Below, piece after piece: positions 44,789-55,365 of a stretch of 64,000 nt of DNA (position 1 is its first letter; each line of letters opens with the position of its first letter). The translations under genes were made by a program, and so were the position numbers. Under the pieces are notes generated by a model. That model had not been told where the DNA came from. It saw only the letters and a list, made by a program, of their open reading frames with translations, and searched no databases. The stretch comes from Paracyclopina nana (lineage: Eukaryota > Arthropoda > Copepoda > Cyclopoida > Cyclopettidae). The stretch lies in contig JAGUCH010000006.1 of the NCBI GenBank assembly GCA_019096065.1, positions 5,662,001-5,726,000 of the forward strand, given 5' to 3'.

Positions 44789-45156
44789 GTGCCCCGTTCA
44801 TGTAATAGAAAAATGCACGACAAACGCCTCAAGAATGGGAGAACAATTGTTTTGTCACAATCACAAACACAAACTTCAGCTGATGCGAAAAATCAGATCG
44901 ACTTCAAGCCAACCCAAAATAAGACAATCGCAATTTTTACAAATTAGCGAGCTTGTCAAATTGGACGTTTTTGGCGTTGAAACCATTACAAAATTTAACT
45001 TTTCACAATAAAGCGATATTTTAAGAAGTTGTGAGTGAAAAAAGCAAGCAAAAGTATGCGAGATGAAAATGCTGTTCAGCTTTTTGATGATCCAGTTGAA
45101 GGTTGTCAGCAGCAGTTCCACTTCACCTAACAACATTTTGCACATGAACGGGGCAT
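44789..45156. mobile_element. Family A MITE, copy 6 (opposite orientation)
   Basis: Begins TGCCCCGTTCATGTAAT and ends CACATGAACGGGGCA, a near-perfect terminal inverted repeat. Internal blocks CAGCTGATGCGAAAAATCAG and GTCAGCAGCAGTTCCAC are shared with copies 3 and 4. This copy best shows the family ends. Confidence 0.75.
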
Positions 45157-47722
45157 TCGGCTCGCGTTTGCTTCTTCTTCTTCTACCAGAATTGCATCGA
45201 TAATGATGATGATGTCATACCAAGCGTGAAAGTTGCGTGCTAAACTCGACTTTGCTACAAATTCATTTTGTGGCACGAAATGAGCCAACACTTTCACGAC
45301 TTTGACAGTCGATTTAGCAACCAGAAATGTACTACATTTGGGACCACACAGACTCTGTGCTCGCCTCACCTGCCAATTTCTCAATTTTTCTTGGCATTTG
45401 CTCAAAGTAACCTGCCATTATTTACCTTTGTGTAAAGTAGATGAAAAGAGCCTGAACATCTCACTTTTCTTCAAAATGGCCCCTTTTTGCTTCTTTTTTT
45501 TATGGAAGACTTGATTAAAATTGCTTTTCAAGTGTACTATTGAATTCCTCACAAATTGTTGTACCTTGACAGCCTAAATATTGCTTATTGGTAAACAATT
45601 TCAATTTCTGCTGTGAAACTCCTTTTGAAATGCGTCGTATTGAGTTAAGGCTGGAATAAAGCTATATTTTGGTGTAATTGACTGATGCTTTTATCGTGCG
45701 GAAAATCATTTGCCAACGCCAGATTTCTCTGTTCAATTTTAGTTGCTAACTTTTTGTGATTGAAATTTTTCAGTGGTGTGATATTATAACAAATGTGGTT
45801 TTAAAACCGCAAAAATCCGGAGCAATATTTGATTTCGGTCAACTCAGCATAAAATAACGTTAATTAGCCACTGTCTGCTGCTTTTCTAGAGATTCAGCAA
45901 AATTCCCATTTTTTCATGTTTTAATATGCAAACTCGTATTTTCTGGTAAAATCTGCACCCATTTATGTGTGTGAGCGTAGAAGTCTGTGGGCAGTTAAGT
46001 AGAAATTGGAAATTAGGGCCCATAATTGTGTAGGAAGGTTCATGAGGAAAACCTGAACTTTTGTCATCACATATTACACTCTAATTTGGCCTAAAGAGCA
46101 AGAAATTAATTTTTTTCCAAGTGATCATTTTGCTTAAGCTTTTGTGTGTTGTTTTTGGAGCCCAAATAACAATAATGCTGCTACTTTGTCGCAGGAAATT
46201 TGCGGCTAAAACATGGCTCAGTTCTCACCTGCTAAAGATCTAACTGGGATGAATAGCACAGTGTGGAACCAGGCCGAAAAAAGGCCCATTTCACAAAGAG
46301 GCTTTTGCCTGTTCCCATTAAAAATATGAGACCACTGGGCCTATTTTTGAATATTTTCTTCATTTCTGGTGCTTTTGTCTGGCGCCTTTTTGCAGGCCAA
46401 GGTGATTTTAAAAAGGTGGTTTCTTAGTGTGATATTTGATGATGGACACAACCAGAACCGCAACCGCAATATCCTGTCCTAACACCAACTGCACACATTT
46501 AAAACTATTATCTCGCGCAACTTTTGTCACACAAAATAAATAATGTTGAATTCTCAGAGTACTTTTTTATTAACAAGGATAACACTTAAAAAGGTGCCGC
46601 TATTTTGAAGTGCAAGTGGCTTCAAGATTATAAAGTATGCACAGCGTGTTAATTAACCTCTTAAAAAGTTGAAATTATCTGCCCTGATTAAAAGTTTACC
46701 ACACAGTGTGCTAATGAGAGTTTTTTTAAAACTCTGTATTCAATTATACATCGCCTTAAGCAGAAAGGGCTCTACGCAGTTCCGCCATTCATATACTGTT
46801 CTACGCGGTTTTTTACTAAGAATTTAGCGGTTAGTCAGCTAGCTCAGCTTGTCTCAGCACTCCTTTGAAAAGCCTTTTTAAAGCTGAGTTTTGTAGCTTT
46901 AGTACAAGTCTGCATTTTTTATGGTGGCTTAAAGATGTTTGCAGATGATTAGGCCCATTCCTAAAGTGGCTAAAGTCTCGCCATATTTATGGTTGGGATC
47001 TCACTCTTTTTATTTCAGCTGATGCACTGAGGGAAAATTGTTCTTCAAAATGCACTTTTTTAAACAATAATTGCCTTTTTTACAAATATGTCCATTTGGC
47101 TTCATATTGCTGAAGTAAAAATGTGGCACTTACCAGGCTTCGAGAATTTTTGAGAGGTTTCTTTTCAAGCCCAAAAAACTTGATCAAATATCCATTTTTT
47201 AAATAAAACGCATCACACATAATTTTCACACAATGAGGCCTGAAAATTGCCAGCTCGGTATTTCAGGAATCGTATTTTCACGTCTGTATCTATAGATTAT
47301 CAGCTCTTTATAACAGGTGGCGCCACCTGGCGGCGTTTTCGTAATTTAGCATCGCGGCTGCATGAGTATTTTTTCTCCTTTTATTGCTCACTGTGCTGGC
47401 TCTAGATATCTTATAACTGTCATCTTCGTTGCCGAAGAACATCTCTATTTTATGAGGTCCGTAAATCTTACTTTAGTATAAGCTGAAAATAGTGGTGCGG
47501 TAGAATCGAGCTAGAGCTAGCCCAAGGCATACTAATTGAAACTACTAAGAATCAGTTGTTGTTATTGTTGCCTAACTTCCTCTGTGAAACATGTCATTTG
47601 ATCACACACCGTGAGAAAAGTCCACAATTTCAATTGCCAATTGCAAAAATCAACTGAGAGGCAGCCTTCACCAGCTTGGTTTTTACCAAGTGGGCCCGCG
47701 TCAGCTGATTAGTCAGTTTACA
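45157..47722. other. Intergenic, no gene seen; one perfect 16-bp CTCF-like palindrome
   Basis: No gene is recognised. CAGGTGGCGCCACCTG at 47314-47329 is a perfect palindrome that reads as a CTCF-like core on both strands. CGTCAGCTGATT is at 47699. The rest is AT-rich and unremarkable. Confidence 0.45.
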
Positions 47723-48429
47723 CGTCAGCTGCGCGCACACGTGTCACGGCCCGGCACGCCGTGAAACCGTTAAAAACCGCTGAAGTGGAACAGCATCCAA
47801 TTTTATCACATGATTCGGCCCGTTTTGGCGCATATTTGAATTGAAAAAAATAGCTTCCTGGTCCAATTATGCTTTTAGGGCGGATTTTCCCACTGTGCTC
47901 ACTGCTTTTATGGCTGCTCGTTAATGTATACTTGCAGAGTGTTCTATGCTGTTGTTGTAGATGATCATCATCATTTTCTCTCTTCATGTTAAAAGGGGAT
48001 GAAGCCCACGCGGATTGCACTGTGGGATTGGCTTCAATTGATCACATGTGCAAGTGCAACTTTTTTGGGCTGCACTACCCCACTGTGCTCCCTTTTCAGC
48101 CAGCAGTCGTTCCACGGCTATTCTTATCAAGAAACATCAATTACTTTTGCAAAAACCAGGGTAGGGCGCCACTTTTGCCGTCCATACAGCTCAGTATGGA
48201 AATATTTTGATTGGCCCCAAAAAACCAGAATCGGTTTATACATACAATTATTAATTTTAAGCCAAAATTACAATTTATCAGAGCATTGAATGAAAAATGT
48301 AGTTCAAATTCAGAAGATGTGACCAAATGGACCATTTTGCGAGACGTTTTCAAAGCAAATTTGATTTTTAACGGGTTTTTTAGGGTTTCAGGCCGGGCCG
48401 GACCGTGACACGTGCGCGCGCAGCTGACG
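47723..48429. mobile_element. Inverted-repeat element G with CpG-rich ends
   Basis: The left end CGTCAGCTGCGCGCACACGT and the right end (reverse complement CGTCAGCTGCGCGCGCACGT) pair, continuing through GTCACGGCCCGG / GTCACGGTCCGG and GAAACC-rich sequence for about 55 bp. The element is about 707 bp. Open frames up to 96 codons inside show no recognised domain. No clear target duplication. Confidence 0.65.
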
Positions 48430-49134
48430 CTTGCCATAATGTATAGAAGGTTGACTTTAAACTCGATCTTTTGTCATGATATTTACTCCGAAAATTGTGC
48501 GACAATCTGCACAATAATAATTTGTGCCATCCTGTTGGCCAATTCAGCGAAACTTCCAATGAATGAATAATAAAATGGAAGACGGCAATAAAAGGCGCGC
48601 GATGTAATTATTCATCAAAAGTGAACCAAAATAATTAGAACTAGCTGTAAAGTTCATGCATTTTGTGCCAGTCATGTGATTGCAATATTATGTGTATCAT
48701 GAAAAGTGCAGCTGACGCTCAAAATACATCCATTTTTCACAAAATAGCCCCAATTTTCGGCTAGCTGATAATGAGAGCATTTTGGTCAAATTGGTGACCG
48801 CACTTTGGCTTTCCCTGGCTAAAAGAGGTTTTTATTTCACTTTTGCGGCTTCCATATGATGATAATAGTTTTTTTTTCAGGGATCGATTTGTATCTGTCA
48901 TCATGATATTCATGATAATTATGACCCTTGAATGTATGCGTATAGAGCTCGGATTGCCACTCAGGAAAAAATAAGATGGGATATGATATGACACGTGTGC
49001 GCGCACACTGCACACATTCTGATGCTTTTAGGAAGGATATTTATTATTACACTGCGCAATATCACTATAAAAGTACAGATCGTCCAACTATTTTGGGAGA
49101 AAACAACATTTCAAAAAGCTCGAGCCTATTACAA
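48430..49134. other. Intergenic, no gene seen
   Basis: AT-rich. CAGCTGACG lies at 48709. ACACGTGTGCGCGCAC near 48992 resembles a fragment of the element G end. A family H-like left end (GTACAGATCGTCC) lies at about 49073. Confidence 0.4.
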
Positions 49135-49649
49135 GCTGAAAAATGCTTGTCACCAATGATTTGAGGACTGACCTGAACAATGATGCTCTATTTTCCCACA
49201 GCACCGACGACAAAATAAAAAATGTACAGAATGACCATAACTTTTTGAAGCGAATAAGATTTGGGATGAACCGAGCCCACAATAATAAGGCGTAAAACTA
49301 AGTTGTTTCAATGCACCCAATTTTTATCATTGGCACACTCAGATCGACCCTGAGCTCGATCTATGTTTACATAGCATGCGAGCTTCAAAAGTTGAGGCAA
49401 AGTATGCATGCTATGGACACATAGATTGTGCTCAAAGTTGATCTGAGTGCGTCAAAGATCAAAATTGGGTACATTTCTACAATATTATTGCATGCCAATA
49501 ATTTGAAGGCTGAATCAATATTTATCGCATTACCTCCGAAAAGTGTGGGCCAATCTGTACATTTTTCATTTTGTCGTCGGCTCTGTGGGAAAATGGAGCA
49601 TCGTTGCTTAGGTCAGTCCTCAAATCATTAGTGACAGGCATTTTTCAGC
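49135..49649. mobile_element. Foldback element I (about 515 bp)
   Basis: The left arm (GCTGAAAAATGCTTGTCACC, then AATGATTTGAGGACTGACCT) pairs with the right arm (AGGTCAGTCCTCAAATCATT) over about 95 bp. An inner dyad (CACTCAGATCG...CGATCTGAGTG-like, around 49340 and 49443) and CACCCAATTTT / AAAATTGGGT continue the fold. Non-coding. Confidence 0.7.
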
Positions 49650-51525
49650 ATCTTATTAGCTTTGCTGGTAAATGTTGTTGTTATTTTGCGGGAGGGGGAA
49701 TGTAGGTAGCAATTAGTTTCAGATGACCTAGGAAGTCCTTGGCTGTTGAAGTTGACAAGTTATCTTGATTATGTTTTTCGACAGCAAGAGAAGAAGACGC
49801 AGCTTTCTCTTTTTGCTTCGGCAGTAAATGTTGCGCTTTGGCGGCTTTCCTTTCTTTGTTTCCCCCTTTTACCAACATCAGCAGCAGCAGCAGCTTTCTG
49901 ACAAATAATCTTTGAATTCTTCTTATTTTGCCACAAATCTCTTTTGTGTTCGCCTGTCAAACATGTTCAGCCATGTTTGCCTGTTTGCTTAGACATCCTA
50001 GATGCTTGAGCACTTACCTTCAGCCTATAATCAATTAAAAATACCCAGTAACCAGAACACTCTGGAAAAATGAGTATTTAAACTTATATTCAATGGTCTC
50101 ATGGATCGCGCTTTGAGTCGATCCGAGTAAATAAATTATGCCTTAAAATTGTGGGCTCAGTTTCCTCCCAAAATTGCGTTAGAAAACTGATGTGAGTGAG
50201 GACACTTGAAATGACACTATTTTTTGCAGACCAGGAACTTTTTTTCAGAAAATAAAGTTTTCAGAAGCTTTTGAGCGTAGTTGTCATTTTGTCCACAAAG
50301 TTATGCCACGACAACTAATGACTTGTTCTCGAGTTTCCTCATTTTCATCTGCCACTTTGTCGTCGCAGAGTCGTCGGAAAATATTATGAATGAATGTTTC
50401 CGTTTTTGTAACCCGAAAAATCCGCGAATTCCACGTGCTCATCCAAACAATTTTCCAGATCTAACGACTTCCTCGGCGTCAACAGCACACTAGGAGAAAA
50501 TTCTTGCCCTTTGTGTGTGTGTGGTCAAAGTGAGCTAAGCAAGCTGAGCGATGAATGAAGTCTGCTGCTCAGCCTTTCTCAGCTATTTATTGCACCGGTC
50601 ACGACCCAGCACGCCTGCTGCGTTTATTTATTTAATTTTTGTAGCCAAAAGCTGAGAGCTTTTTCCCTCGGATATTTTTAAATGGAAAAACCCTAGTGAA
50701 GTTTTGCTCGCCCGAGCCTGCGAGGTAGCCAATTTTCAACTCTAAATGCATGGAAATAGACGCAATGTTCTTGCTGTTTTTCACTGCCAAAGGACACATT
50801 TTCCAGTAGGAGCATTTCATGCTTTGCTGCAATTTCCCATCACTTTGGGCTGACCCTTTGACCCAGCAGCTTCTGTGTTATGCAACAGGGTCAAGCACAT
50901 GTATATTGCATATTCCCAGGAAAATTTCTCATTACAGTTTGAAAATCTATACATTTCCTCCTTTGTGGCCAGCAGCAGCAGCCATTTTCTCACTTGGGTG
51001 GTGGTGCAATTTATGCGCATGAAGGCTGAGGGTCTGCAAAAGAAGTTGGCCTGGATCTGGTGATCGACTGGGGATCAGCATTGGCCAATCAGTAGGAGAG
51101 AGGTGTGAAAACAGGAGGTGTGAGATTATTGGGGGGTTGTTGTTAGCTTGGCGCCAATGCGAGGAGAGCCAATGGGAAGCCTCGGGAGGTGGCAACTTTG
51201 ACGCCTTCAACTCTCACACCTCGCTTCCACTACATAACACCAATCACACACTGCTTATGCTGCTGCTGATCCAGCAAGGAATCTTTCTTCAAAGGAGGGA
51301 AAGCAAGTATTGATCCTTTTTCCGCCGACAAGCTGCATACTCACCATGTCACACAACTAGCTATCTCTCTCTCTCAACTTGGGACACAATGGCTGAAATT
51401 TCGCGGGGGAAAACGACCGCAGCAGCACGCAGCATCTAATTGATTGCATGCACGTTCTGTTGACAATTGATCCAATTATGGACATGCACCCGGTAATAAG
51501 GTTAGGTATGTCTGATTTGTCGACA
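49650..51525. other. Intergenic with T-box half-site cluster, no gene seen
   Basis: No gene is recognised. A GC-rich CCCGAGCCTGCGAGGT dyad lies at 50711-50726. Three exact T-box half-sites lie at 51101-51221 (listed separately). Several CCAAT-like motifs (CCAATC near 51085, CCAATG near 51155 and 51170) accompany them. Confidence 0.45.
51101..51221. promoter_or_regulatory. Cluster of three T-box half-sites (AGGTGTGA)
   Basis: AGGTGTGA occurs at 51101-51108 (extended AGGTGTGAA) and 51116-51123 on the plus strand, 15 bp apart start to start, and as TCACACCT at 51214-51221 on the minus strand. AGGTGTGA is the established T-box half-site, bound by Tbx2/3 proteins. It lies between two T-box genes, so auto- or cross-regulation is a reasonable inference. 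Function is untested. Confidence 0.45.
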
Positions 51526-52071
51526 GAGATGGGAAATTTTTCACCGTCGAATTTTTGTGAGGGCTACTTAATATGTCTGCGCGTTTATTGCCAGGTAGAC
51601 GCGAAGCTGCAAGTAATTTTCAAATCATCAATATGGCACAGCAAGCCACGGCGTCGGTTCACATCTACTCTGTAATTTTGAACTAGGCGAATGGCGACTG
51701 CTCTAGTGTGGTATAGTACTATTTGTGTATCTCCCGATTTGCCGCGGGGCATTTTGATCTTTTTGCATATGTAAATGACCCCGAGTGTATTATGGCTATG
51801 GTATTGGAGCATGCGTGGCAAGCCAAGCGCAACCAACGAGGAAGACCTCTCTCCCCCAAGCTACATTCTCAGATCCACTTAGTTTTACACTTGGGACTTC
51901 TTCCAACATCCTAACGTGGTGCACAGTGGAGGAGCGGTGCCGACAAAAAAGCTCGCTGTGCCATATTGGCGATTTGAAAAATGCTTGCAGCTTCGCGTCT
52001 ACCTGGCAATAAACGCGCAGGAATATTAAGTAGCCCTCACAAAAATTCAACGGTGAAAAATTTCCCATCTC
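51526..52071. mobile_element. Foldback element J (about 546 bp, 120-bp arms)
   Basis: The left arm begins GAGATGGGAAATTTTTCACC and the right arm ends with its reverse complement. The arms pair over about 120 bp, through GTGAGGGCTACTTAATAT, GCGCGTTTATTGCCAGGTAG and GAAGCTGCAAG, with few mismatches. The 300-bp centre is non-coding. No clear target duplication. Confidence 0.75.
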
Positions 52072-54780
52072 GCTGAATGAATATTTTTTTTAAATTTATC
52101 TATACGTTGGCGGTTAAAACAAAATAAAGTCTCTTTGCGGACGTTTGATTTTGAATTTTTGGCCTGAAAGATGGGCCAAACTCCCAGTGTGCTTTTATGG
52201 AGGAAAGCTCCATATATGGTGTATATGTGCTACTGAAAGCAGGAGAACCTTTCTTTGAAAATCCTCAACATGGCCAGCGAATGGAGCACACACACCACTT
52301 TCCACCCAAAAATTCTAATGATCTTTTTAGGATGCTAACAAGGCGGGAAATTCAAAGGAAGATATCACTGTCAGATGGTTCAAGTGTAGACCGAGCTGCT
52401 GGGGGCGAGTGGAGATGAGGGTAAAAAAGCGGGATCGATAAGGCGGCTCCACTCCAACTTGTCCTTTGTGACTGCGTGGCGTTCGGCGGGGATTAAAAAG
52501 TCAGGCTGGAGTCGAGCCAGGGATTTCAATTACTCCCTATTCTCTCCTGATGATCATGATGAGCAAGGGGAGCCAAAAAATCACTGGCTCTCGCAGGAAA
52601 TGATCTACAACTGAATGCATACATTAACCAAGTACGTAAATACAAAGAGAGCTGGGGACTTTCTAAAACTTGCTCGAAAATGCCTGTTTCTCGTATCCAT
52701 TTGCATTTCCCCTGCTGGTAACTGAAGTAAAGGAAGGTGACATTTCGAGTTTTTCGCCAGAAAAGCAATTTACCTACTTATGCACGTCAGAGCAGCCAGA
52801 TTTTTTTTTCAGGAAAAAAAAATACCCACTGTGACAGAGCTGCCAGCAGACCCATGAAACTGCAGACATGGAGCCATGAACTAATATTGGGTCTAGCTTG
52901 AAAATGGGCGAGATTTTGGGTTAGCCATTCCAATCAAAGCGTGGCCATAACTCTTGGGTCTTGACGAAGAATTCTGGGCGGGATGAATTGCACTTCCACA
53001 TGGGGAGAAGAAATTTATGATGTTTCACTTTGAGCAGCACACTGGGAGAAGGGGCGGAAAAAGGGCGACCTCGCTGGCTCGGGCGGAAAAAAGCCGTTCG
53101 GTCCACGCGTCGGCCACGCTGAGCGGAATTGAGTTCAGGGCTGAAAAGCAATAATGGTTATTTCTTGGAAATATTCATAAACATCTTCAACGTGCTGCCA
53201 ACTTTCCGAACTGATTAGGACCGAAACGTGGCCAATATTGGCTTTATAAATTCTCAGCAGATGGTGGTGGAGGTGAAAAAATGAGTCAGGCTCAATTTTG
53301 TTTTTTCAAGGGTGGAGCTTTTTTATAACACACAGCCAGTGGCGCCACCTTGCGGCGGGAAACAAATGTGAAAAATCACGAGTCATTGGCTTTCAATTGC
53401 AGGACACATTTCACAATTTGAATCGTTTCATATGTCAACTTTAGTAGGAGTGAAGTGAATTTTATCTAATAAACTCCTCGGCGACGAAAAGTAATTGAAT
53501 TAAGTAGAGGGAGGACAATTTGGCCGAATTTATGGCGCTGAAAGTTTTGATAGCCACTAAACCACTGTGGGACTATGCAGCCCCAAAAAAGAAAATTCCA
53601 CCACTTTTTAAAAAATCATAAATTAACCATAATATTGATGCACACTGGCCAGAGCTACAATTTCAAGTTTTAGATAATTGCCAGTCTTATTTTTTGAGAA
53701 GCAAGAAAATGCGTCAAAGTGTCGACTCACTCACCGTGGTGTTTTGGGCGGTAATGTATGGTACAAGAATGACACATGGGGATCTATACGAAAAACCAAC
53801 AAAAAAGCGAATGCGTGAGAGCTGGAGCCCCCGCTGAGGTGTCGACATATGGGACCCCGGGTCTAACGTTGGCTTTGTTGTTGTCATTGTTGTGTGTGCA
53901 TCAATATCTATCCATTCGCCTTCATCTTTGATGCTCACAGCAGTATGGGGATTTTTCCAAATAAGCCAGCCTCTATACGTGCACATTTTCGAATACTGAG
54001 TACATTTTGCGCGTCAGCAAAGAAGACTTTGAAATGTTATTGAAAAAAGAAATCCAATGGTTCTCTCTGACGTCAATGACCAGTGTGCCCATCCAAATAC
54101 AGCCAAACTTTTTTGTATAATTTTGATTTTGATTTGAAAATTAAACCATATAGATGGAGACTCTATTTTTAGCATTTTTTAAGGTGGAGGACCAGTGTGC
54201 TCATTCTTGCCTTTTTTCAGGGAAGTGTGACCAGTGTGCTGACCTGTAGGAAAGGAAAAAAGAGCCAGCTGAGTTTCCAGGCTGACCTGGCTCAAAATTT
54301 GATAAACTGGATTTTTAGAGTGGTTTCACTGTAGCTTCGATCCTCGTAAATGGAGGTTCTCATGGAGGTGGAAGATGCGATCCGGAAGTCGTCCGGAAGT
54401 GGACGGTGTTCAACGAGGGAGAACCCATGATCGGGGGTGTTTGGGGCTAGCCCTTGGGGGTCCGCATTAGAGGCCACGTGTCCATGTAAATATACAGGGA
54501 AAGCGTCATCATCATCTATCTTGGAAATGGCCATCACTAGTATTTTATTATTGTGATGTGATGATGGCGAGCCCGCTGTGAAACAAATCACGACCAACAT
54601 AAAAACACTCTCGAGCTTTGGTGGCTGTCGTCAGCATAAATAATGATCAAAAGGATCACTTTTTCCCACTGAAGGACCCTAAAGTGCACAGATCGTCCCA
54701 CCATTTTACGAAATAGATAAAATTAGCTTCGGAAGCCTGAAAAATGTAGACTCGATTCCCGCTATAGAATGACACAAAGA
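52072..54780. other. Intergenic, no gene seen; motif clusters
   Basis: No gene is recognised. AGTGGCGCCACCTTGCGGC at 53339 is a weaker CTCF-like site. A GC-rich dyad lies near 53069. ACCAGTGTGC occurs at 54079, 54191 and 54230. Family H fragments (CAGATCGTCCCACC) begin near 54690. Confidence 0.45.
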
Positions 54781-54925
54781 GGCTCATTATCTTCCGCGTC
54801 TTTGATCATAGCATGGTTGCGGTTGTTATCGCTTCTTATTTACTGACATCGCAACCTCGTCAGTAAATAAGAACCGATAACAACCGCAACCATGCTACGA
54901 TCAAAGACGCGGAAGATAATGAGCC
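54781..54925. repeat. 145-bp hairpin element K, copy 1
   Basis: Near-perfect inverted repeat from GGCTCATTATCTTCCGCGTC to its reverse complement, with arms of about 65 bp and a short loop containing CATCGCAACCTCGT. Only one or two mismatches are seen between the arms. A second copy of exactly the same length lies at 57972-58116. A transcript would fold into a long hairpin. Confidence 0.85.
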
Positions 54926-55194
54926 AGAGTATGCTGATAGTCCCACTCACAGTTCGAACTCCAAGTCGAGCTGTATTTATCATACACTATGTAAGCCTAA
55001 AAAATGTATGCTCGATTCCCACTATATGATCCAAAAAGTGTTCTGAAATTTCCCACCATTTTCGGAGTAAATACATAATTGAGTCGTTGATCGAGCTCCA
55101 AGTCGAGCTGATTTTGTAATTCAGGCAAAAAAACCATGCCTAAAAAATGTAGGCTCGGTTATTATCATTATTATACTTCAACCCCGAAATTACT
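54926..55194. repeat. Family H fragments
   Basis: Two partial copies of the H core (CTCCAAGTCGAGCTG near 54960 and 55098) with GTAGGCTCG / GTATGCTCGATTCCCACTAT segments. Complete ends are not visible. Confidence 0.5.
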
Positions 55195-55365
55195 AGGGCG
55201 TTCTCATATTGCATTTTAGTTTAACCAAAACTGAAACTGGTTAGACCAAACTGACTTTTGTCCGGACAAAAGTCAGCATTCTTGTAGTGTTTAGTTTAAC
55301 CAGAATCAGCGTGGTTTAACTAAAATCAGTTTTGGTTAGACCAAACTGCGATATGAGAACGCCCT
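55195..55365. mobile_element. Inverted-repeat element F (171 bp, ACT duplication)
   Basis: Ends AGGGCGTTCTCATAT and ATATGAGAACGCCCT, with ACT duplicated at 55192-55194 and 55366-55368. The interior repeats GGTTAGACCAAACTG and holds a perfect 24-bp palindrome centred on GTCCGGAC. Non-coding. Confidence 0.8.
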
